Positions 12,432 to 23,518 of a stretch of 64,000 bases of DNA are shown here, piece by piece. Below the pieces are notes generated by a model. That model saw nothing but the letters and a program-made list of their open reading frames with translations, searched no databases and was not told where the DNA came from. The DNA comes from Stenogyne calaminthoides (Eukaryota; Streptophyta; Magnoliopsida; Lamiales; Lamiaceae), in NCBI GenBank assembly GCA_037126765.1, contig JBBCBC010000002.1, positions 48,984,889 through 49,048,888 on the forward strand, in the 5' to 3' direction. How positions within the stretch are numbered: position 1 is the stretch's first letter; every line of letters begins with the position of its first letter. A program made the position numbers and the translations under genes.

Positions 12432-12851
12432 TGTTAGGAATTAAACAAGCAATTATGGAGAAAATAATAGAACAAAGAATTTAGAGACAAACAATTTGGT
12501 TATCCAGTTCGTCAGGAATGACTACGTCTGGGGGCACTACCAAGCCAGAAGATTCATTCTTTTCGTGTTTATTTTTGTACAAAGAGACAAATACAATGAG
12601 TCAAGGTATTTAAATGAGACATGGGCCAAAGCCCTAATTCACACGCAGACAAATTGGAACCCGCCGACCACGGGGCCTTGGTCGAGCGGTTCCGCTGATC
12701 GATCGCCCACTTTCGAAGCGCCTCCAATGCTCTGGTCTCCGTCGCTTTTTTCCTCCTTTGGTCGAAAGCGGCGTTGCTCGACCTAACACCATGGTCGAGC
12801 CTGCCCCCTTTTGCCGATCCCTTCTTCGACTCAGTTCTCCACAACCCAACA
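12432..12851 (-). repeat. Copia-1 5' LTR
   Basis: The upstream LTR of the minus-strand element, 420 bp, with the same ends as the other LTR (tgttagg and cccaaca on the plus strand). It presumably carried the element promoter. One base separates it from the primer-binding site on the inner side. On the outer side the host exon resumes immediately after the TCCTT duplication. Confidence 0.9.
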
Positions 12852-14342
12852 TCCTTGTGCGTGCAGCGGGAGTCTTAAGGTAAGTATACTGTGATGTTGT
12901 ATTATTCCTCTAGTTTGAGTTGGTTAATTGTCTACTTCATTAGTGATGTGTATATGTTCTTGAAAATGAGTTTTTTTTGAGAAGTTAGAATATCAAGGGG
13001 GCGCTTGGTTCAAATTCTTCAATGGGTGAGAATAATTGGAAAGTGAATTACAGTGAGAATAATGTTATATTGTTAGTATTTTGCTCTAATTTTGGAACAA
13101 GTGGGGATGAAAAATGATTGTTGGTTGATGAAGAGTGGAACGATTGAGGAGAAATGATCACATGAGTGGAGGTAGTTAATCATAATGGGAGTAATGATTA
13201 ACTTATTTTGAGTCTCATTACCTCCTATGAAGCATGATGAAGTTGAATTGATCATCTTTTATTCTCATTAACCACCACATTACATCATGTTCATTCTTAT
13301 TACCATTCCCTTTGAAGTATCTTGAACCAAGCTCCCCCAAGTTCTTATCTCTAAAATGAATTGAAATGCATTTTTTGTGGGATGAAATCAGGCTCTTGAT
13401 TCTTGGCCTTTTTGCTTTCTTTTTGTGATATAGAAATTGTAGTGATCCTCTGTAATAAATTCTAAGACTCTGGTTTGCGTAATGATAATGTGGCATGACA
13501 TTGTTTTACCTTTAGAATGGTAGAGCAACTCTTTAAAGTATGGAACTGAGAAGACAGTTTGTTTTAGAAATTTTGTTATTTTAGCTAGAAACTTTGAATA
13601 TTTGGTATCCCGTGATATGAATAAATTCTTTGTACTCTCCTTGTATCACGAGGCTTTTTTATGGGGTAACATTTTCTTTCGAGTAAATCTTGTGTGTGAT
13701 GGTCTCATACACGAGATGGAGCTCCACTTTGATTTTTGGTTCATACTTTTCTTTAAAACATGATTTGGCTGGGCGCCCATAGATTCATGAGTCATATGTA
13801 AATGAGATCCATCTCATGTATGAGCCTGTCTCGTATAAGTTTTTTGTCATTACACTTTTTTCTTACCGTCTTGTGGATCGAGAATTTTATTCCTGCTCAT
13901 TGCCTTCTCTCTCATTCAGCTCCTAACTGTGAGATGGCCTCTTGTAATTTAAGCTTGTCCTTTTCACTTTTCTGTCTCCTTTATTTCTTTGAATAACCCA
14001 TGTAACTAAATGACTTAATCCTGTGTGAATGCAGTATGCTCACCGCAAATGTGTCCAGTACTGGTGCAATGAGAAGGGAGACATTACTTGTGAGATTTGC
14101 CATCAGGCATGTCATTCTTCCTTATACTTTTTGTCAATATGCCAATATTTTATGTGTCTTGTTCGATATATAGCTTCTTTCAGCAAAGTAATCTGTCTCA
14201 ATTATATCACTTTCTTCATCCTGATTTGCAGCAATATCAACCAGGTTATACGGCCCCTCCACGACCTCCATCAGATGAGGCCAGCATTGATATTGGGTAC
14301 GTGCTGCTTTTTGCATGTTAAAACCATGCACACATACAACAT

Positions 14343-14412
14343 CTATACTAGCAATTTTTCTTCTTTAATACAATTTTCTATACTAGCAATTTTTCTTCTT
14401 TAATACAATTTT
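14343..14412. repeat. 35-bp tandem duplication in MARCH intron 3
   Basis: Two adjacent 35-bp copies, each starting ctatactagcaatttttc and ending with tacaatttt, identical as read. The duplication lies inside an intron and does not touch coding sequence. Confidence 0.85.
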
Positions 14413-15607
14413 AAAACAACAGTTCGGTAACAATTCAAATGTACAAGTTTTCGGATTACATTATTATGTTTTAATTCTAGTTTGGTTGTTTTTTATTTTT
14501 CCTCAAGGGGAGTATGGCAAATTTCGGGGACCCCACTGGATATGCACGATCCTCGACTTCTGGCAATTGCTGAGGCAGAACGCCAGCTGTTTGAAGCTGA
14601 TTACGACGATTATAATGGTACAAACAGCAGTGGCACTGCATTTTGTCGATCTGCTGCTCTTATTGTAAGTCTCGCAGAAATTTTGTGTACGTCATGTTTG
14701 GGATCAAACTGTTAGACATAATTTCTCCGGAGACCTTCTCTTCCTATTTCCCTTTTCCACTTAGACCAGACATTATGTGGAGATTGTTTAGATTTTTGGC
14801 ATTTCGACATTTTTCAAATAATTCTTATATCATTTTAAATATGTGTTTATTGACTTTATTTTAATATCTTTAGCCAATTTGATGCGACAACTTTGAAAGT
14901 ATCTTTGAATAATATTGGTTTTGTTGATTGATAGTTGATGGCTCTTCTGCTACTAAGGCATGCCCTTTCTGTCACCGATGATGGAGACGGAGACGCAGAC
15001 GATGATGCATCTGCTTTCTTCTCTGTGAGTATATTTTAACAAGACATAAGTTTTATGGTGAACTAAATAATACTGTTTAGTATACATAATAATACTCTTT
15101 AGCATACAAAGTATCACTTTTAAATATTTTGAGAATAATAACACATAAAATCAAGCTCTTTTATTAAAACGTGATAGATTGTATGGTAAATAGCGTTACT
15201 GCACATACTAAACAATATTACTTTAAGGAGACCTACTCTTTTAACAAATTGTGATTATGTTGTTACCCCGAGTCACTATATATATCATGTTGCCCTAACT
15301 CCATAACTGATGCAGCTGTTCTTGCTTCGAGCGGTCGGTTTTCTTTTGACTTGCTACATCATGATCTGGGCCATCAGTTTCTTGCAACGTCGTAGACAAG
15401 GACAGGTAATTATGTATTTCAAACTTAACTTATGTTTTTCTTTCCAAAAAAGATTTCACCATTTCCGTACTAAAGTGAAAAAAACGAATTGCTTAACAGG
15501 AAGCTGCTGCTCTGGCAGCAGCACGTTTCGCGATTGTTGTTCAAGCTGCACAGAGCAGAGGTCTCCTCATAGCCTCACAGCCAGCTCCTCACTTCGAACA
15601 TGCTTGA

Positions 15608-16370
15608 TTAAATAAATCAATTGTTTCTGTGTTGGGTATCCAACCTTTGTGGTTAACTTCTGTGCTTTCAGTAATAAGTATTTTACGTTTCGTTCTGTTT
15701 GATGTGTATATGAATGTTGGTCCTGCAATGAGCCTTTCTGTCTCGAGGCCAGCCCGATTGACATCTTTTCTTCGTTCAAATGCCAAAATATCTGTATTTA
15801 GTTAATGTATGTATGTACTTAGTGTTTGTATTATCATTCTGAATGTGTGCATCTAAATGAGACAAGAAGAACAAGAATGGTATTTCCTTCTGTTCCATTT
15901 AACTTTACTTTTAAGAGACATAAATGTATAAAGAAGTTGATGCTGGGTAGGAATTTAAACTTGATGCCATTTGGGTCATTAATGTTTTTTTTAAGGCATA
16001 TTAATATTGATGGATGCAAGTATAAAGTGGTGAAAGAGTAAGGAAGAAGATGAAAGTTGTATGGTTTCTTTATATCACATGTACCCCATTAACCAAGCAA
16101 AAAACACTCTAATCTTAATCATTATTTTATCACCCTATGCTGATATGAATTAGATATTGTACCTTCTGGAAGACTAGCACTACTAACCACTTTCAACTCT
16201 ATGCTGATATGAATTAGATATTGTACCTTCTGGAAGACTAGCACTATTAACCACTTTCAACTCAAATAAAGATGAGAATAAATTCATTTTATTTGATCTT
16301 TCCATGTCCTGATGTATTGTTTGGACCATTACCACTTACTCCTCAGCTTAAGACACCATCGAATCTCATA
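15608..16370. other. 3' flank of the MARCH gene and spacer
   Basis: Contains the likely 3' UTR and polyadenylation region of the MARCH gene, then non-coding AT-rich sequence. The one clear structure is a perfect-phase 64-bp tandem duplication at 16136-16263, listed separately. The Mutator-like element begins just after. Confidence 0.5.
16136..16263. repeat. 64-bp tandem duplication
   Basis: Two adjacent 64-bp copies starting tatgctgatatgaattagat; they differ at one base (actactaacc against actattaacc). The near identity suggests a recent local duplication. No gene overlaps it. Confidence 0.9.
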
Positions 16371-16380
16371 TATTCAAATT

Positions 16381-16487
16381 GAGTTTTTTGCACTTTTGGT
16401 CTCATGAACCACATCATGTTTTCGATTTAGTCCCACCACTGACAGATTTAGTCCCACAAAAATTTTAATTTTCAAATGTAGTCCCGC
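16381..16487 (+). repeat. MULE left terminal inverted repeat
   Basis: About 107 bp matching the complement of the right end with only a few differences (for example tggtctcatg against tggtcccatg). The boundary is set where the match fades after aaatgtagtcccgcc. Confidence 0.9.
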
Positions 16488-16955
16488 CACTTTTTTTTTC
16501 CGTTAAATGTACTTGCAAATGTGGTCCCATAAGTTATGAGACATAATTAATACTCAATTAAAGCTTAACCACCTTTCAACCACTGACAGTTTTAGTTCCA
16601 TACGTTATGAAACATAAATAACACCAAATTAATCAATTAATTGTCTGGGCCCACTTGCACATATGGTCTCATAGGTTTCATTTCTTCCCAATTACAACAT
16701 TTGGGCGCCAATTTACCCAATTACAACATTTGAGCGCCAATTTATTGTCAATTTCAGTCCCATAAGATTGAAATTTGTCAAAAATTGGTGGGAAAATCAA
16801 GTTTTTCCCACCAATTTCAACCCAAAATCTAGATTTTCCTCAATGCTATATATACATTCCACATATATTCACACATTCAACAAAACACATTAATGAAAAA
16901 AAGAAGCACAACACATTCAACACTAAATTCAAATCCAAAAACACCTAAACACACC

Positions 16956-17126
16956 ATGTCTTTCTCATCTTCTGCTCGAATCCGACACAACCTTATTTGC
17001 TATTGCGGGAAAGCTTGTCGTACGTACGTTTCTCAGAAGCCTAGAAGTAGAGGAAGACTATTTCATAACTGTCCCAACTCCCTAAGTGAAAATGGTGGAA
17101 GTGATTTTTTTTTTTTAAGACTCTAA
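16956..17126 (+). CDS. GRF-type zinc-finger ORF carried in the MULE
   Basis: A short frame starting MSFSSSARIRHNL and encoding a GRF-type zinc finger: CYCGKACRTYVSQKPRSRG then RLFHNCPN, with conserved cysteines and the Gly-Arg-Phe-like spacing. GRF fingers occur in nucleic-acid-processing proteins and in many small plant proteins linked to transposons. An in-frame upstream ATG at 16893 is also possible; 16956 was preferred because MSFSSS followed by the finger is a usual layout. The frame ends in a long T run (GSDFFF then stop) where relatives normally continue, so polyT slippage may have truncated it. It is transcribed opposite to the transposase. Function in transposition is inferred only. 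Confidence 0.6.
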   Translation: MSFSSSARIRHNLICYCGKACRTYVSQKPRSRGRLFHNCPNSLSENGGSDFFFLRL

Positions 17127-18476
17127 TAGTGATTGATAGAGATGAAATTTGGTGAAGAAAGAAATCAAGGTTTGAGGAGATGAAATAAAACTAAAGCAAT
17201 CAAGGAACTATCAAAATTGAAAAAAAGCTGCTTTTTGGTTGTACTACTTCTCATTGTCGATCTAGGGCCTTTTACAAAGGTTTGCTTAGTTTCTTGCATC
17301 CAATGTGATTCCTATTTTGGTTGTCTTTTTGAAATGTTCTAGGACTAATATCCTATCTTATGTAATGTCCTAAAGTTGTCTAATGTAATGTCCCATTAGT
17401 AATGTTCTAACGATATCTAATGTAATGTCCTATCTTGTCTATGTTTTATGCTAACCTCTTGATCGACCAAACAATGCAAACACTCAAATACAAAATACAA
17501 GAAAATAAGCAAATACCATCTAATACATACAAACAATTCAAACCAAGATACCATCAATACAAAATACAAAATACAAAATATACCATGAATAGCAAATACT
17601 AAGAGCATTAAAAGCCAAATATACCATGAATCTGCAGCAAAATATACATCACTTCCACCCCATTAATACCAAATCACCAATCAGTAGCAAAATATAAGCC
17701 AAATGTACCACCAATCTTAAGCCACCACAATCTGATACCATTATAAGCACAAAACTTAAGTTTTCAAGATATCTTATAAAAACCAATGAGATTGTAGTGA
17801 CTTAAAAGACAAAAAACTATCCTCCTAACCTACCCCAACCCTCATCTACTTCTTTTTACCTTTCATTTTCTTTGACATGGTAGCTTTTGTGAGACTGGTC
17901 TGAGTGACAAACTTCTTACCCCCAATTGTTGTGACACTCATTCCATCCTTATCAGCCACTATTGAATCTCCCAGAGATGGACCCTCCACATCTCCTCCAA
18001 TGTAACTATTGAGAGTAAAAGAAGCAGAACTCTGAACCTATAATTGAAACATGCAACAACTAAGAACATGTTATTCTATGAACATATGAATCTATGATAC
18101 CTAAAAAAATAAGAAAAACACTCTTACATGCTCAACCCTCTGTGCTAGTCCTCCTCCAATAAAGTTGTTGGGAGCAAATGATGTAGTTGACCTCTGTAAA
18201 CCCAATGGATTAGTAATGAACATAAAAAGAAATACAATGAGCAACTGTATAAAAAATGACATAATCATACATCCTCTGCTACACTCCTTGAAGATTCTCC
18301 AATTGAGACTGAATTCTTCTTCTTCTTCTTTGAGACAACAACTAATGTTGCCCTCCCTTTCCTTGTGGTTGCCCTTTTGATCAGAGGAACCTCCTACAAA
18401 TGTACAAGTTCATCAGTTTAGAGAAAAGTATAGATAAAACAGAATTATTGAATGAGAACTTACAACATCAGGTTCA

Positions 18477-21400
18477 TCAGCTCCTTGAGTCATTGGTGGA
18501 ATGTCTTCTCCTTGAGTCATTTTTCAGTTCATCAGCTCCATTGTTCTGTTCCTCAGCTATCATAGCCTCAGCAATCTTCCTCATTTTACAACCCTTCTTG
18601 TTATGCCCAGTTTCATGACAAAATGAACATTTGACTTTGTAAGGCTGCCTAGGCATAGTTTGACTGTCTTCTCCTTGATTGTTCACTTCTACTTCACCAG
18701 CACCTTCTCTCATCTTTCTCTTAGGCCTACCAGCTTTCCTCTTTGCAAAATTAGGTGGTAGAGGGGGTATGTAACCAGTTATCTTACATAACTCCTCACC
18801 ATTCATGGGGGGAACAGAGTGAGAATACACTGAATTGTACACCTGAACAGAGTAACAATTGTGTACATAATCCTCTACATCTTCCCCTTGAGAACAGATT
18901 GCACTTATAACATGCTTGCATGGGATTCCACTGACATCCCATTCCCTACAGTCACATTTGTGTCCCTTCAAGTCAACAGCATACCTTGTACCATCAAATC
19001 CTGATACTTCATAGCTGTGTTCAGATGATTTTACTGGCTGGCAAATCCTTGAAGCCTCTCTCCTCTGTGCTATCACTTTTCTGATCTTGGCACAAACCTT
19101 TCTCCATTCCCATTTGGTCTCACATCTTTCTCTCTTGGATTGAATTCTTGTCATTATGTACTCCCTAATCCACTCCAACATTGTCAGAATCGGTTTGTCT
19201 CTTGCTTCTAGAATGCATGCATTGTACACCTCACACATGTTGTTCACTAGTGTGTCACACTTAGCTTCTGGAGAGAAGTGAGATCTTGACCACTGTGCAG
19301 GAGGCTTATCAGCAAGTCACTCTAGGCATCTTATATCTTTCTCCCCTATCCTCCTCATTGCTCTATTAAAAGAGGCTATGGTCAAAGACTTAGCAGACTC
19401 CCCATAGGAATTTTTCTTCGAACTCATCACCTCTCAGAGCCACCCTCTTCATGTTCACATGCAAATGTCTTACACAAAATCTATTCTCAACATTGGGGAG
19501 CACCTCTCAAATGCAGGGATCGACCTTTTTTGCTTGTCGACATGAAGATGAAGCTACCCTCCCGATCACCTATGAAATCCTCCTTCAACAGTTCCAAGAA
19601 CCACTCCCAATTCTCTCTAGTCTCACTACCAATCACTGCATATGATAGAATGTATGGATCATTGTTAGGGTCCATGCCAACTGCAGTAAGAAGTACTCCA
19701 CCTAAACTCCCTTTCAAAAGACAACCATCAACTCCTATCCATGACCTTAATCCAGATCTGAAACCCCTCTTACAAGCATTCAAACAAATATAAAATTTGT
19801 TAAAGAGTGTAGTCCCATCACTTTGTTCCCCGGTTCTTAGAATGATTGTTGATCCAGGTTGTTTTCAAGCAAACTCGAGCATAGTCCCACAATTTCCCAT
19901 ACCTTTCTCTCTGACTATCACCTTCAATATTTTTCAGTGCTTTGTTCTTGGCTCTATAGGCCTGAGTATTTGAGATGTAAACTCCCAACTTCAGCATTGC
20001 CTTCTTCTTAAAAGGTCTAGCCCTCTTGCCTGGATCACACCTCCACTCATTTTCAAATGTGTTTGCCAACCAGGATGAGCTGACATTCTTCACATGATAT
20101 TGCCTTTCACAATCATGTGCGAGTTGTAGTGGTCTTTGATCGATAGTGTTCTTCATCCTTCACCTTAAGTGCATTGATCCCCCAATCACAACCCTCGACT
20201 TTTACACCTTGCATACATCCTCCTACCATCATTCTTCAGAAAGAATAATGATCTTTCAGTCCTGACCCCATGATAGTTAACAACTTCTTTGAACAATTTC
20301 TTAGTTGTAAAAATTTGTTCAAGAAAGAAGTCAGGATTACTGACTTGTGATGGCCTAAAGACAAGGCTTCTATCAATCACTATGTTCTTTCCCCCCTCTT
20401 CATCCTCATCCACACTATCCAGCTCTTCATCATCTATCAATTCTTCTTCCATATTGTCATCTTCTTGATTTGTCCGCACTCTTTTTTTCATTCTCACCTA
20501 TCTCATCCGCCAACTTCAAACCCCGCCCACCAATTTCACCATCTATGTTTTCATCAAAGATTATATCATCAAGTAATCTTTCTCCACTTGACTCAACCTA
20601 TGAAATCGTAATCATTGTCACTTTATCGTGGTCTAAGTCATCTTCACCCACTACAACTTGCTTGCATTGCCTCTTCTTCTTTTGCATTTACATCTGAGAA
20701 ACTAAGTCATCTTCAGGATCTTCCTCTTCAGGCATCCAAAAATCATCATCAACTTCCATGAATTGATCTTGAATTTGATCAAATTCATCTTCTTCCACTT
20801 GATTTGGAGCAACTTCGTGTTCTATCACTTGTTCCATTGAGCAACTTCGTGTTCTTTTCGGTTGTTGATTTGGAGCAACTTCATCTTCTTCCACTTGATT
20901 TGGAGCAACTTCAGGGCTTCCATGAATTCATCTTCCAAAAATCATCATCATCATGGTTTTGGAGCCTCTTCACCGATTTGCTCCATCTTCAACATCAACT
21001 TCAACCAGATTTAATCCTCATCGCCTTCAAACACATTTAATCCATCCCCTCATCAACTTCTACCCTCCGATTCTCGAAACATCACTTTCAGATTGACTAT
21101 CAACATCCACAACATCAGTTTCACCCATAAATTCAGCAATCAGTTCACCATCCTTCATCACCTCAACTTGAATTTCAAGATAACGCTTAAGATCCCTCAA
21201 CAAATAATAAAGATTCCCGACTTAACAGTATTGGTACATAATCGGTTTTCGACTCAAGTGGCTCCTCCTCCGATTGTACAACTCTAGCTCACCACATACC
21301 TCATCTTCCCCTGCAGTTGTGATCTGTGATTTTTGAGCATCCAACCACAATGTTACTTCTTTCTTTACATTGGCATTGAAACACTTATATATATCCTCCT

Positions 21401-21596
21401 GGCCCTCAACTAAATGAATTGCATCATCCTTCCACCTCCCATAATATACTTTCCTATCTAGATAACCTAACTGTTCACATAGTTTATCTAGATAATCAAT
21501 TGTGCATTTAAATTTCTCCACAAAGTCAAACAAACTCACTGTCCCTCCACTGTACTCAAATGGTTCTTCATATTTTTTCTTTCCACCATGGTACAC
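18477..21596 (-). pseudogene. MULE transposase, disrupted (PB1-like, MuDR, MULE, SWIM and zinc-knuckle regions)
   Basis: Read on the minus strand, the pieces follow the normal order of a plant Mutator transposase. 21596-21222 has the N-terminal PB1-like domain (MYHGGKKKYEEPFEYSGG). 20894-20688 is an acidic linker. 20497-20186 has the MuDR DNA-binding region (QIFTTKKLFKEVVNYHGVRT). 20156-19818 continues it. 19783-19487 has part of the catalytic core (IGVDGCLLKGSLGGVLLTAV, WEWFLELLKED). 19247-18477 has the SWIM zinc finger (CDCREWDVSGIPCKH), an AT-hook-like GRPKRK and a CCHC knuckle (CSFCHETGHNKKGC). Several frameshifts and stops separate the pieces, some perhaps introns, so it is probably inactive. 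Confidence 0.85.
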
Positions 21597-22375
21597 TTTG
21601 AGGGTGTAAAAGCCTAATAGAAATGGCTTTTGAGCTGAAAAAATAAAAATTAACTCAAAATCAGTTACTAAATCGAACCCAACAACCTAATACACAACAA
21701 TCAAACAAAATCGAACCTGTAAAATCCAAAAACCAAAAAATTTGAACCCTTAAAACCCTACACCCAACAAAACCGAATCCCTAAAACCCAACACCAACAA
21801 AATAGAACACCCAACACCCAACAAAATCCCGGATAAATAATGAAAATCCCCAAAATCGATTTTTGTGAAAAAACTGAAAACATAAAATGGCAACTGAAAA
21901 TCGAACCCTAATACGTAATAAACAATGAAAATCGAAAGCCCAGAGGGGTTTTATCACTAAAATGGAACACCCAACACAAAATCCCCAAAAACATTGAATA
22001 AAATTAAAAAAACTGGGACCGAATACTTACAGTAATCAACAACTCCAAACTTAATGAGATTCTTCCTTCGCAACATTGAGCGGAGGAGCAATGTGACGGA
22101 AATTTCTTGAGAATGCGTCCTCCTCTACCGATTTTCGGTTCCTGGCCGCGATTTTAGGGTTTGCTCGACTTTTCCCTCTTTTTTTCTATCTAGTGTGTGT
22201 AGTGTGTGTGAGTTGGTTTCAATTAGTTTAAGTTTTTGAGTTTAATTAATTTGTTAAGAAAAATTAGTATTTAACACGTATTAATTAGAGGTTTAAAAGT
22301 CTCCGTTTTGTTGTTAGCGAGATGCCGTCAAGCGCCGTTTAATTTTGGGACCAAATGTGCAAACTGGTTAAATTG

Positions 22376-22480
22376 TGGGACTACATTTGAAAATTAAAAT
22401 TTTGTGGGACTAAATCTGCCAGTGGTGGGACTAAATCGAAAACATGGTGTGGTTCATGGGACCAAAAGTGCAAAAAACTC
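22376..22480 (-). repeat. MULE right terminal inverted repeat
   Basis: Mirror of the left repeat, ending ...aagtgcaaaaaactc at 22480 directly before the tattcaaatt target copy. The inner boundary is approximate. Confidence 0.9.
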
Positions 22481-22490
22481 TATTCAAATT

Positions 22491-23257
22491 TTAAAAGTAA
22501 AGCACCAGAAGCTGTGCTTTAGACTTGTCCAACTTGCATGTGATTTTAGCATTTGATTAATGTTAAAACTAAGTGGAAAGTAAAAGATTCAAAAAAGAAC
22601 AAACATTTTCATTCCATCAATGAACTCCATACTTGCACAATACACTGGGACTGGTACATTATTATTATTTGCTACATACATATAAGAGATTTGGAATTCT
22701 AAAGTAGATCTCAAATGGGATAAAGGCAATCTTTGGTTTTTATGAGTGAAAAAAGGTTCTATTCTTCAACCCTTTTCCATTCTCATTCTTCCTTTTGTGA
22801 CATCTTAAAGGCCTTTCTGTTTAGGCTGCACAAAATTCACTGGGAAACTTTATTTCTTAATGACTAAGCAAGGATGATTGGAAACAACGGAACAAGAAAA
22901 GGGACTGTGATCAATGTGTCACGTAAGAAGGGATGGATGACGTGGCGCGTGACTGGGAGTCCAAGGCGGCTGGATTGGTCTATGTTGAAGAAGACAAATG
23001 TAAGAAAAATAGGGAAACAAATGAGAAAGAGATGCTTAGCTTCTTGAGGGTGTTGTTGTGATCACCTTTTACGGAGATTCTTTTACCTAAATCGATGATT
23101 GAGGTGAGTCGGGAACTCTTGTATGGATTCTGTGCCCTCCCTCCTTTATGCTATAAGAATTTTATCAGCAGGAATGGAACATACAAACAGTAGGATACAA
23201 TTCACTCCCAGACTTTATAAAGCACACTCTCCCACCTCATAATTTCCTGAATCAACA
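22491..23257. promoter_or_regulatory. Upstream region of the CLE gene
   Basis: Non-coding spacer right of the MULE. It holds a TATA-like tttataaag at 23214-23222, about 36 bases before the CLE start codon. That leaves room for only a very short 5' UTR, or the true TATA lies further upstream (for example ctataagaattttatc near 23150). No repeat was recognised here. Confidence 0.55.
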
Positions 23258-23518
23258 ATGGTTATACACATCCATAGATCATTCATGCTAATAGTCTGTA
23301 TAGGATTATTAGCATTTCAACCACAGGAAGTCTATGGCACGATAAGTACGGGCCTCAATCTCAGACGGGCCAGCAGGGATCGTATCCTCTATTCAGCTGA
23401 AGTGAACAACCTGAATTCAGACAGGAAAGAAGTCCATGAGGAAACCAGATTCGTGTCAAGCCAATCAAGTAAAAGGACAGTCCGAAGAGGATCAGATCCT
23501 ATCCATAACAGAACTTGA
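23258..23518 (+). CDS. CLE-family signalling peptide precursor, CLE45-like
   Basis: Encodes an 86-residue precursor. A hydrophobic signal peptide (MLIVCIGLLAFQPQEVYG, cut near residue 27) is followed by a variable region and a C-terminal 12-residue CLE motif at 73-84, RTVRRGSDPIHN, with only RT after it. CLE peptides are secreted, processed and bound by leucine-rich-repeat receptor kinases such as BAM receptors. The RGSDPIHN core with a preceding RVRR/TVRR is characteristic of CLE45, which in Arabidopsis regulates protophloem differentiation and pollen-tube growth. The signal peptide also shares VCIGLLA with CLE45. The precursor has no intron, as is common. Its position between a MYB-CC gene and a ZF-HD gene matches the Arabidopsis CLE45 neighbourhood. 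Recognition is strong; the exact role here is inferred. Confidence 0.87.
   Translation: MVIHIHRSFMLIVCIGLLAFQPQEVYGTISTGLNLRRASRDRILYSAEVNNLNSDRKEVHEETRFVSSQSSKRTVRRGSDPIHNRT

Larger units (their letters stand above)
7986..12851 (-). mobile_element. Copia LTR retrotransposon (Copia-1) inserted in the MARCH exon
   Basis: A 4866-bp element with both LTRs, in minus orientation. A 5-bp target duplication TCCTT flanks it at 7981-7985 and 12852-12856. The LTRs begin with TG and end with CA. The primer-binding site beside the upstream LTR reads tggtatcaagagc on the minus strand, a near match to the initiator tRNA-Met type used by most plant Copia elements. Gag is readable; pol is broken into pieces by many frameshifts and small deletions, so it is not autonomous. 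The LTRs have diverged (411 and 420 bp, many substitutions and small indels), so the insertion is not brand new. Confidence 0.93.
7712..15607 (+). pseudogene. MARCH-type RING-CH membrane E3 ligase, exon 1 split by a Copia insertion
   Basis: The coding sequence can be followed through every exon: 7712-7985 continuing at 12857-12879, then 14035-14106, 14232-14296, 14508-14664, 14935-15024, 15316-15405, 15500-15607. Together they hold 292 codons plus a stop, in frame at every junction. The product is a RING-variant (RING-CH) ligase: CRICQEEDSLNNLEFP before the insertion and CACSGSLK after it, then YAHRKCVQYW and CEICHQ, giving the C4HC3 ligands. A conserved plant region (SGTPLDMHDPRLLAIAEAER) and two hydrophobic membrane segments (exons 5 and 6) follow. 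Intron 2 needs a GC donor (CATCAG|GC at 14107). The inserted Copia LTR adds 16 foreign codons and a stop near 8036, so this allele should give a protein cut inside the RING. All other exons look intact, so the loss could be recent or restricted to this line, or the element might be spliced out. Confidence 0.85.
16381..22480 (-). mobile_element. Mutator-like element (MULE), 6.1 kb
   Basis: A complete element with terminal inverted repeats of about 107 bp. The left end is gagttttttgcacttttggt and the right end its complement. It is flanked by the 10-bp direct repeat tattcaaatt at 16371-16380 and 22481-22490, within the usual 8-11 bp range for Mutator. The repeats contain internal phrases with tagtccca, which may be transposase binding sites. 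The transposase is on the minus strand and broken by frameshifts; a separate GRF zinc-finger ORF lies on the plus strand near the left end. A TATA-like tatatataca (around 16847) precedes that ORF. Confidence 0.93.
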
